Shown here: positions 57,612 through 64,000 of the stretch, piece after piece | How the letters are laid out: every line of letters starts with the position of its first letter | Numbering within the stretch: position 1 is the first letter of the stretch | Source: Pseudomonadota bacterium | Lineage (GTDB): Bacteria; Pseudomonadota; Gammaproteobacteria; Pseudomonadales; Moraxellaceae | Reading direction: 5' to 3' | Assembly: GCA_021781515.1 (NCBI GenBank) | Contig: JAJXWR010000001.1 | Coordinates: 1 to 64,000 of the forward strand | DNA length: 64,000 nucleotides | The notes under the pieces: generated by a model | Database searches by the model: none | What the model was told of the DNA's origin: nothing | The model's input: only the letters and a program-made list of their open reading frames with translations | Translations under genes and position numbers: made by a program

Positions 57612-57989
57612 TCAGGGAATGGCTTCTGTTTCACCTTTGGCCAGGCAGAGAATGCCGCCGATGATCAGGGCCACGCCGAGCAACTGCGTTCGGGTGATAT
57701 GTTCATGGAACAACCAGACGGAGCAGAACAGTACACTAATGACTTCCAGGTAGGAAGCGGCGAACGCCGGCCCGATGGGCGCTCGTCGCAGCAGCGTGAC
57801 CCAGGTAAAAAAGGAGCCGATATAACCAAGAATAGCCACATATACCCAGGGTTGACTGAGTATGCGCTGCACCCAGGCCAGATTGGCGGCCAGTGGCAGG
57901 GAGTGCATTGCCGTCATTTTAAAGCTCACCTGTGCCAAGGTGTCAAATACCATCAGAACGAAAAAACCAGTCAGATAAAACAGGCGCAT
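57612..57989 (-). CDS. Small EamA/SMR-type membrane transporter subunit
   Basis: 125 residues with four transmembrane helices (LTGFFVLMVFDTLAQVSF, VYVAILGYIGSFFTWVTLL, FAASYLEVISVLFCSVWLF, LLGVALIIGGILCLA), half of a ten-helix EamA permease. Proteins of this shape usually pair, as in EmrE-type SMR or ArnE/ArnF. Its start overlaps the stop of the next small transporter gene by 1 bp, so they probably form a heterodimer. It is convergent with the arginase-fold gene. Confidence 0.8.
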   Translation of the reverse strand: MRLFYLTGFFVLMVFDTLAQVSFKMTAMHSLPLAANLAWVQRILSQPWVYVAILGYIGSFFTWVTLLRRAPIGPAFAASYLEVISVLFCSVWLFHEHITRTQLLGVALIIGGILCLAKGETEAIP

Positions 57990-58345
57990 TAAATGATCCC
58001 CACCAGTGCCACCCCCAGTGCCACTAGACTCATGCCGGTCAACCGCCAGGCTGTCAATCGTTCCTGAAACAAAAAGTGGCCGCCCAGCATTAATGTCACA
58101 ATATTGATGGATCCAAGGATGACCCCTTGCGATAGGGGGACGATCGAAAGGAAAGCCAGCCAGAGCAAAAATTCTGCGATGTAGCAGAGAATACCGGTTT
58201 GAATGAACGGATGTTTCAGGATAAACAGCCAGTAGGATAGCCCGGAATCAGGATGTTCCTGGCGTGCCGCTGCCTTGAAGGCCAACTGCCCCCCACTGTC
58301 CAGAGCGATATTAGCCAACCACAGGAGAAAAATGTTCAGAGACAT
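57989..58345 (-). CDS. Small EamA/SMR-type membrane transporter subunit, partner
   Basis: 118 residues with four helices (FLLWLANIALDSGGQLAFKAAA, FIQTGILCYIAEFLLWLAFL, PLSQGVILGSINIVTLMLGG, LTGMSLVALGVALVGII). The pattern GGQLAFKAAA near the first helix matches that of its partner (AQVSFKMTA), as in ArnE/ArnF. Possible cargo is a lipid-linked or amine-bearing compound made by the adjacent GNAT and arginase-fold proteins; this is a hypothesis. Confidence 0.8.
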   Translation of the reverse strand: MSLNIFLLWLANIALDSGGQLAFKAAARQEHPDSGLSYWLFILKHPFIQTGILCYIAEFLLWLAFLSIVPLSQGVILGSINIVTLMLGGHFLFQERLTAWRLTGMSLVALGVALVGII

Positions 58346-58468
58346 TAAGTATTGCCTTCAGGAAAAACCGGAGGAAGTACTGATTGGCCCTATTCTACCT
58401 TGAGCGTTGTTGAAAACAAATTAAACTCGAAGATTGTGCCAGATGCAAAGCGAAGCGTGTTTAGTTGG

Positions 58469-58477
58469 TGATATAAT
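58469..58477 (+). promoter_or_regulatory. Extended -10 promoter of prmB
   Basis: TGATATAAT is a perfect extended -10 (TGnTATAAT) 28 bp before the prmB start, a type that does not need a good -35. Confidence 0.6.
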
Positions 58478-58505
58478 CGCTACGCATAAATTTGAGGAAA
58501 TAACC

Positions 58506-59456
58506 ATGTCTCAAGAGACCAGTGAACTGTTAAATCATTTTGATGAGGCAGGTTGGGAACTCCACACCATCCGGGATTTTATTCGTTTTAGCGTCAGTGT
58601 GATGAATTCCAGTGATATCTTTCTTGGGCATGGTACCGATGATGTGTTTGCGGAAGCCACTGCACTGGTGATGCATAATCTGAATCTGGTCTGGGATGCA
58701 GATGAAGAAATCATGGATGCCCGTTTGCTGAGCATTGAGAAAAAAGCGGTGTTGGCCATGCTCAAACGCCGTGTTGTAGAACGTATTCCTGTGGCGTACC
58801 TCACTAATGTGGTGTATTTCTGTGAGATGCCGTTTTATGTGGATGCCCGGGTGCTCATCCCTCGCTCACCGATTGCGGAACTGATTCGCGATCAGTTTGA
58901 GCCATGGATTGAAGAAGCGCCTGAAACGATTCTGGATTTGTGTACGGGCAGTGGTTGTATTGCCATTGCGTTGGCGGAAACCTTTGATGATGCCATGGTC
59001 GATGCGGTGGATATCTCCGGTGAGGCACTGGAGGTTGCACAACTGAATGTTGAAACTCATGAAGTCGACGATCGGGTGATGTTGATTCAATCGGATCTGT
59101 TCGCTCAGATCGGGGATCAGTCCTATGATCTGATTGTCTGTAATCCTCCTTATGTTAGTTCAGGCTCTATGGCGGAATTGCCGCAGGAATATTCCTACGA
59201 ACCTGATCTGGCGCTGGAAGGTGGGCGGGACGGTCTGGATCTGATCCGGCGTATTCTGGCAGAGGCGGCTGATCACTTGAATGAAGGGGGATCACTGGTG
59301 CTGGAAGTGGGGGAGTCGCGCTGGAGCCTGGAGCAGGAGTTTCCGGATTTTGAATTTAACTGGCTTCTACTCGAAAGTGATGCGGAAGGGGTGGTTATTC
59401 TCTCGGTCGAGGACTTGCTTCTCCTGCGTACACAACTGTCGAGAAAGCGACGCTGA
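58506..59456 (+). CDS. prmB: Ribosomal protein L3 glutamine methyltransferase PrmB
   Basis: 316 residues. SAM-binding motif DLCTGSGCIAIALAE and the catalytic NPPYV (about residue 212), which positions a glutamine side chain. The length and the N-terminal helical region (LHTIRDFIRFSVSVMNSSDIFLGHGTDD) distinguish PrmB from the release-factor enzyme PrmC. Substrate: Gln151 of L3, encoded at 20728-21366. ATG at 58506 with GAGGA upstream is chosen over a start 24 codons earlier. prmB-aroC order is known in gammaproteobacteria such as Pseudomonas. Confidence 0.94.
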   Translation: MSQETSELLNHFDEAGWELHTIRDFIRFSVSVMNSSDIFLGHGTDDVFAEATALVMHNLNLVWDADEEIMDARLLSIEKKAVLAMLKRRVVERIPVAYLTNVVYFCEMPFYVDARVLIPRSPIAELIRDQFEPWIEEAPETILDLCTGSGCIAIALAETFDDAMVDAVDISGEALEVAQLNVETHEVDDRVMLIQSDLFAQIGDQSYDLIVCNPPYVSSGSMAELPQEYSYEPDLALEGGRDGLDLIRRILAEAADHLNEGGSLVLEVGESRWSLEQEFPDFEFNWLLLESDAEGVVILSVEDLLLLRTQLSRKRR

Positions 59457-59503
59457 TCTCCAGGTAACTGAGGGCTTAAGCAACAGGGGAGGGGGGGGAC
59501 GAC

Positions 59504-60637
59504 ATGGCAGGAAATTCAATCGGTGAACTGTTTCGGGTCACCACCTTTGGTGAATCGCATGGGCCGGCACTGGGGGCTATCGTTGATGGTTGTCCCCCTG
59601 GCCTGGAACTGAGTGTTGACGATTTGCAGCCGGATCTGGATCGACGTAAACCCGGCACTTCGCCATATACCACACAGCGGCGTGAAGCAGATCGGGTCGA
59701 GATTCTTTCAGGGGTGTTTGAAGGAAAGACAACGGGCACACCAATCGGACTACTGATTCCGAATATTGACCAGAAATCCCGTGATTATCAGGCGATTGCT
59801 CAAGTGTTTCGTCCGGGCCATGCCGACTACACCTACCTCTGCAAGTACGGACGGCGGGACTATCGGGGAGGTGGCCGGTCATCCGCCCGGGAAACGGCCA
59901 TGCGTGTAGCGGCGGGTGCCATTGCCAAAAAATACCTGCGCTCCCGGTTAGGGATTCAGATCCGTGGGCATTTGCAGCAGATGGGGCCAATTGTTGCAGA
60001 AACGCTGGATTGGGAGGCGGTATCGCAGAATCCTTTTTTTTGTGGTGATGTGGCGGTGTTGCCGGCCATGCAGCAGTTGATTGAGCAGTTGCGGCGTGAA
60101 GGCAGCAGTTGTGGCGCTAAATTGCGAATTGTTGCCGAGCGGGTTCCGGTTGGTTTTGGGGAACCGGTTTTTGACCGGCTGGATGCGGATATTGCCCATG
60201 CCATGATGAGCATCAATGCGGTAAAAGCGGTCGCCATCGGGGATGGATTTGCAGTGGTTAACCAACGTGGACATATTCATCGGGACGAGATGACGCATCA
60301 GGGATTTACCGCCAATCATGCTGGTGGGGTGCTGGGAGGCATCAGTTCGGGTCAGGATCTGGTGGTAACCATCGCATTGAAGCCAACCTCAAGTATCATG
60401 AGTCCCGGACGTAGCCTGAATGAACAAGGCGAGGTGGTGGATGTGGTGACTCGGGGTCGCCACGATCCCTGTGTCGGTGTGCGGGCGACGCCGATCGCTG
60501 AGGCGATGCTGGCTATAGTATTAATGGATCATTTTCTCAGGAATAGAGCACAGAATGCCGATGTTCAGCCGCCGTTGGCAGGTGTGTTCCCTGGGGGGGG
60601 CGGCACCGGAACAACCACTTTTGCGGGGGAAGACTGA
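59504..60637 (+). CDS. aroC: Chorismate synthase
   Basis: 377 residues. Converts EPSP to chorismate with reduced FMN. The N-terminal [31 protein letters not shown] and the internal [19 protein letters not shown] and [20 protein letters not shown] blocks are the family signatures. The C-terminal 24 codons overlap, antisense, the end of the following minus-strand gene. Confidence 0.97.
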   Translation: MAGNSIGELFRVTTFGESHGPALGAIVDGCPPGLELSVDDLQPDLDRRKPGTSPYTTQRREADRVEILSGVFEGKTTGTPIGLLIPNIDQKSRDYQAIAQVFRPGHADYTYLCKYGRRDYRGGGRSSARETAMRVAAGAIAKKYLRSRLGIQIRGHLQQMGPIVAETLDWEAVSQNPFFCGDVAVLPAMQQLIEQLRREGSSCGAKLRIVAERVPVGFGEPVFDRLDADIAHAMMSINAVKAVAIGDGFAVVNQRGHIHRDEMTHQGFTANHAGGVLGGISSGQDLVVTIALKPTSSIMSPGRSLNEQGEVVDVVTRGRHDPCVGVRATPIAEAMLAIVLMDHFLRNRAQNADVQPPLAGVFPGGGGTGTTTFAGED

Positions 60638-61761
60638 AGTATCTCGATACAGTGGTGAATTAGTTGGGGAGTCAACGAACCGACGGTGGTATTGGTATTC
60701 AGGGGTTGCAGGATATCATCGGCAGAATGCCGATGTTGTAGCACCTGTCGGAGTAAATCAGGATGGCATAACTGCGGCTGCTCATTGAGCAAGGTATCGA
60801 GCCATTGCTGTTGTTTGTTCGTGTTTTGCTGCTCGGCGCTGGCTTGTTCATCCTGCAAGTGCTGTAGCAAGCGTTGACGTTCACTGGTATACTGGGCGTC
60901 AATCTGCTGACGCTCTTGTTCAAGAGACTGTAGTTCTGGAGAAGACAGTATATTTTGCGTTTCCTGAGCCAGAACGGCTTGCAGTTCCGTTAGTTGTTTA
61001 TCGGTGGCCTGCGTCGGCAGCGCCTGAATCCAGAAGCCGTCAGCGCGGGTGGCGGAGGGCTGTTCGCCCAATAAGGCCAGCGGCGGTGCGACCAGGGTGT
61101 TCCAACTGAGTTGCAGCAGAGGGATGATGCTTCCCGGCAGGAGTACATTATAGCCGGCTTCAACAGAAGGCAACAGCCATTCAGTAACGGGCCATAGCGT
61201 CGGGCCTAGCACCCCAATGACGATCCCGGCGGAGGTGCCTGCCACACTGCGCAGGGCGGTTTCAGTGCTTAGTTCAACGAATGCCCAAGGGTAGGCCAGC
61301 CACCAGCCAAATACTCGGCGTTGGGTGCGTTCCTGCGCTGTTTTCAGGGCATCAACCCAGTCGTTGCGAATGCCATGCACTAAAAATTCGCCAAAGACCT
61401 GATGTTGGTCAAACTCCAGGATGTGGTGCGTATGCTGAGCAATCGATCGGTAAAATTGAGGATCGCCATAATCACGCATCCGGTTACCAGCGTTACCCCA
61501 GTGAAGCGTGGCATCGTGCAGCGGTGGCAGGTAACCCGGCACAATCCATACTTGGTAAAGCACCTGATCTTCGCCGGTAATCTGACCTGTGAGAATCAGT
61601 TCGCTACGCTGACTGGCGTGCAGAAAATAGTCGGCACGCACCGTCAGTGTTGTGCTGAATCCGAGTAATGCGGTGACGATCAATACGGTCTGACTGAGGC
61701 GTTTTGCAGGGAATTCCAGGGGTGACAGTGCTGAAATTTTTTGGTAAATCCGCTTGTGCAT
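60565..61761 (-). CDS. Membrane-anchored protein of unknown function
   Basis: 398 residues from ATG 61761. One N-terminal hydrophobic segment ([16 protein letters not shown]) looks like a signal or anchor. Two further hydrophobic stretches are near 190-250 ([24 protein letters not shown] and [22 protein letters not shown]). A long Gln/Glu-rich coiled coil spans about 280-340 ([32 protein letters not shown]), and the tail is Pro-rich ([13 protein letters not shown]). I recognise no family. The last 73 bp are antisense to aroC. Confidence 0.7.
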   Translation of the reverse strand: MHKRIYQKISALSPLEFPAKRLSQTVLIVTALLGFSTTLTVRADYFLHASQRSELILTGQITGEDQVLYQVWIVPGYLPPLHDATLHWGNAGNRMRDYGDPQFYRSIAQHTHHILEFDQHQVFGEFLVHGIRNDWVDALKTAQERTQRRVFGWWLAYPWAFVELSTETALRSVAGTSAGIVIGVLGPTLWPVTEWLLPSVEAGYNVLLPGSIIPLLQLSWNTLVAPPLALLGEQPSATRADGFWIQALPTQATDKQLTELQAVLAQETQNILSSPELQSLEQERQQIDAQYTSERQRLLQHLQDEQASAEQQNTNKQQQWLDTLLNEQPQLCHPDLLRQVLQHRHSADDILQPLNTNTTVGSLTPQLIHHCIEILQSSPAKVVVPVPPPPGNTPANGG

Positions 61762-62064
61762 GAGTATCAATCTTTCTTTATGGGAAATGAGGGCGGATCT
61801 GCGGGCCGTGTTACGGGAACCCATCGTGGTGTAACTATTCGTGTAACTATAGCATTCAGGTGGCGATCTGTGACCGCTATTGATTAACGCATTTGATCAA
61901 ATGCGGGTCGAAAATACTTGATTTTTTTGAGAGGCCGTTAGAAAAAATCAATCTGTTTCGCTTGTTGTGCCTCATTCGGTTTAATACCTGAGCGAAATTT
62001 CTTTGCTCCTCCTTCCATGTTAATATGCCGCATTGTTAACTATCGAATCAGGATTTTTTCAGAG
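61762..62064. other. Divergent AT-rich gap before the MCP gene
   Basis: 303 bp without a gene. It contains GTGTAACTAT twice with a 12-bp period (61829-61850) and a weak sigma-28-like GCCGTTAG at about 61933. Confidence 0.45.
61829..61850. repeat. Tandem repeat, 12-bp period
   Basis: GTGTAACTATTC at 61829-61840 is followed by GTGTAACTAT at 61841-61850. Confidence 0.75.
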
Positions 62065-63714
62065 ATGCTCAGAGTGTCTGCGACAACCATCAGCCGTCAG
62101 GTGATGGTCATGTTCTTTTCGGTGTTTTTGTTGTTGGCTTGCACGGTGACAGGTCTGTTTTTCTGGATGGACAGAGGGTATCTGGGGGATCTGCAGCAGG
62201 TGTTGCAGACGGAAGCCTTAGAAAAAAATACGCTGGCGATGCAAGTACGCTTCAAAATGCAGGTGCAGGAATGGAAAGATGTGCTGTTGTGCGGCAAGGA
62301 TCCGCTGGAAATGCAGCGATACTGGCGGAATTTTACGACGGATGAGGCGCAGGTGCAGCAGCAGGCGGGGTGGTTGCGGTCGCAGTTGGCGGCAGGGACG
62401 GCGCTTGAATTGCTGGATCAGTTTGTGGCGGCACAACAGGAGATGGGACAACATTACCGGGAAGGACTGGCGGCGTTTCAGCACAGTGGTGGAGACAGCC
62501 ATGTTGCTGATGTACTGGTGGCGGGACAGGACCGTCCGCCGACGGCACTGTTGACCCGTCTGATGGCACAAATCGGCCAAGAGGCAGCTGGGCAACGTTC
62601 GCAGGTGGAAAGTCAGCGGCAGCGGGTCGAATGGGTGCTGCTGTTGCTGCTGTTGCTGTTATTTTCCGGGTGTGCCGGTTTTTACTACCGTTTTGTGCGG
62701 GTAAAAGTGGCTACACCGCTGGAATCCATGGCGAATATTATCAATGCCATGACTCGGGAGAAAAATCTGGCACGGCATTTCGAGTTTGCTGAAAGTAGTG
62801 AACTGATGCAGGTGGCGAACAGTCTGAATGAATTGCTGATCAGCCTGTCACAGGCTTTTTCCCGGGTGGGTCAGCAGGTGAGTCAGATGGAAAACAAGGC
62901 ACGTGCCATGAGTTCAGGGGAAAGTGCCCTGGCTCGCAGTAGTGCGGTGCAGGGAGAGGCGTTGACGCAGACGGTGGCGGCGATGGAAGAATTAACGACA
63001 AGCCTGCATTCGACGACCCAGTCGGCAGAGACCACCCAGAGTATTGCCCATCGGTCGGAGGAAGCCTCGCGTCAGGGGGCTCAGCGACTGCAGGCGATGG
63101 TTCAGGGAATTACCGCAGTGGCAGAGGCACTGGGTTCCATGTCCGATGATGTGCAGGCCTTGGGTGCGGTTTCATCGCAGATCGAATCGATGGTGTCGGT
63201 GATCAAATCAGTGGCAGATCAAACGAATCTGTTGGCTCTTAATGCGGCGATAGAAGCGGCCCGGGCCGGTGCACACGGACGGGGGTTTGCAGTGGTGGCG
63301 GATGAAGTGCGTAATCTGGCAGGGCGAACCGCACAATCGACCACAGAAATTCAGCGGATGACCGATGGTATTTCTTCGAGTGTTAAAAATGTGCTGAGCC
63401 GTACGGAACAGCTGTCGCAGCGTCTGGCGGACAGTCAAACACATGCTCGGGCGGCGCAGGAGGTCATGCAGTTGATTTCGTTGGTGAATACACAGACGTT
63501 GACGGAGGTCAGTCAACTGGCACTCGCAGTTCGTGAGCAAAGTCAGGCCTGTCAGCTGGTCAGCAGAGAAGTCGAGGTGTTGGCTGAATCCAATGAGCAA
63601 CAGGAAGAAGTGTTAAAGGAAGCTGAATTTCTGCTGACACTGGCGGGAAATACCCGGCAGGCCTTGCAGGAGTTTACCGTGGGAGCAGGAGTGGGTGAGG
63701 TCGACCTGTTTTAA
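62065..63714 (+). CDS. Methyl-accepting chemotaxis protein
   Basis: 549 residues. First membrane helix [21 protein letters not shown], then a periplasmic helical sensing domain of about 150 residues (4-helix-bundle type), second helix [20 protein letters not shown], a HAMP-like linker and a long coiled coil. The signalling tip is intact: [40 protein letters not shown]. No C-terminal NWETF-type CheR/CheB tether is seen. ATG at 62065 is preferred over one 16 codons earlier because the sequence [14 protein letters not shown] suits an MCP N-terminus. Confidence 0.92.
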   Translation: MLRVSATTISRQVMVMFFSVFLLLACTVTGLFFWMDRGYLGDLQQVLQTEALEKNTLAMQVRFKMQVQEWKDVLLCGKDPLEMQRYWRNFTTDEAQVQQQAGWLRSQLAAGTALELLDQFVAAQQEMGQHYREGLAAFQHSGGDSHVADVLVAGQDRPPTALLTRLMAQIGQEAAGQRSQVESQRQRVEWVLLLLLLLLFSGCAGFYYRFVRVKVATPLESMANIINAMTREKNLARHFEFAESSELMQVANSLNELLISLSQAFSRVGQQVSQMENKARAMSSGESALARSSAVQGEALTQTVAAMEELTTSLHSTTQSAETTQSIAHRSEEASRQGAQRLQAMVQGITAVAEALGSMSDDVQALGAVSSQIESMVSVIKSVADQTNLLALNAAIEAARAGAHGRGFAVVADEVRNLAGRTAQSTTEIQRMTDGISSSVKNVLSRTEQLSQRLADSQTHARAAQEVMQLISLVNTQTLTEVSQLALAVREQSQACQLVSREVEVLAESNEQQEEVLKEAEFLLTLAGNTRQALQEFTVGAGVGEVDLF

Positions 63715-63779
63715 CTGCTGACGAATTTTTCAGGGCAGGGTACACTGTGTATTCTCTATCAGGCCAAGGACTGTGCTTA

Positions 63780-64000
63780 ATGACCGATAATACCGTGTCT
63801 CAGGAAAACGTGTTTAAAGGAAAGATTTCTCCTGGATTTTACCGGTTCTTTCTGTTTTTTCTGGTATTTTCTCTCACTTTGGGGTTGATTGCTGCTGGTT
63901 TTACGGTGTTGATTCTTGCAGGAATGTTGTCTTTTACTGTCATGGATGCTTTGCAACGCAGCCGTTTTGGTCAGTCGCATGGTCGTAGTGCCCTGGGTGT
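63780..64000 (+). CDS. Membrane protein, truncated by the window end
   Basis: ATG at 63780 opens a frame that continues past the window edge. 73 codons are visible: a polar start (MTDNTVSQENVFKGKI), then two hydrophobic segments (FYRFFLFFLVFSLTLGLIAAGF and TVLILAGMLSFTVMDAL). It could be an AI-2E-type permease or another polytopic protein; too little is seen to decide. Confidence 0.6.
   Translation, partial: MTDNTVSQENVFKGKISPGFYRFFLFFLVFSLTLGLIAAGFTVLILAGMLSFTVMDALQRSRFGQSHGRSALG

Noticed and set aside
61925-61945. Sigma-28 type promoter for the MCP gene
   Set aside because: GCCGTTAG resembles the -10 (GCCGATAA) but no TAAA -35 is found at the right distance.

Overview
The window looks like a piece of a gammaproteobacterial chromosome, probably from a free-living, motile organism with type IV pili. 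Supporting marks are the fimT-pilV-pilW-pilX-pilY1-pilE pilus order, the complete S10-spc-alpha ribosomal run, rpsP-rimM-trmD-rplS followed by xerD, the tig-clpP-clpX-lon-hupB-ppiD series, prmB next to aroC, and CheV plus a methyl-accepting chemotaxis protein. I cannot name a genus. I recognised no rRNA or tRNA gene and no CRISPR array.

Layout. 1-2008 is mobile DNA: a folded RNA-like tail resembling an IS200/IS605 (TnpB) right end at about 60-145, then an intact IS66-family element with inverted ends and an 8-bp target duplication. 2436-8989 is a minor-pilin/PilY1 cluster whose PilY1 appears to carry a lectin-like N-terminal domain. 9000-15000 is AT-rich and looks acquired: an OafA-type acyltransferase, then on the minus strand FkbM methyltransferase, a B12/radical SAM protein with an unusual domain order, a NeuD-like acetyltransferase and an acyl carrier protein. 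15000-16750 is a decay zone with remnants of an Rpn-type nuclease and a DUF4338 (DruA-like) gene. 16756-20107 (minus) is an operon of an acyl-CoA ligase, a DUF815 ATPase and a double-receiver protein.

20377-34387 holds 27 ribosomal and related genes: rpsJ to rplQ, with secY, rpmJ (38 codons, GTG start) and rpoA, closed by a very clear terminator. cheV follows, then rpsP-rimM-trmD-rplS-xerD. On the minus strand come a GGDEF protein (its tail antisense to xerD), a small membrane protein and a BepA-like M48 protease. etfB-etfA lead into the proteostasis block tig, clpP, clpX, lon, hupB, ppiD. Between lon and hupB lie a broken ParE-type toxin gene and a second copy of the IS605-like hairpin. 54577-58345 has bioD, a small unknown protein, a FemAB-like GNAT, an arginase-fold protein and a split EamA/SMR transporter pair. 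prmB, aroC, an unknown membrane protein, an MCP and a truncated membrane gene finish the window.

Connections: PrmB methylates a glutamine of L3, and both enzyme and substrate are here. Several housekeeping promoters share the same layout (-35, 17-bp spacer, -10, GC-rich discriminator), which suggests coordinated growth-rate control. A recurring genome habit is short perfect tandem duplications (period 10-16 bp) in intergenic gaps.
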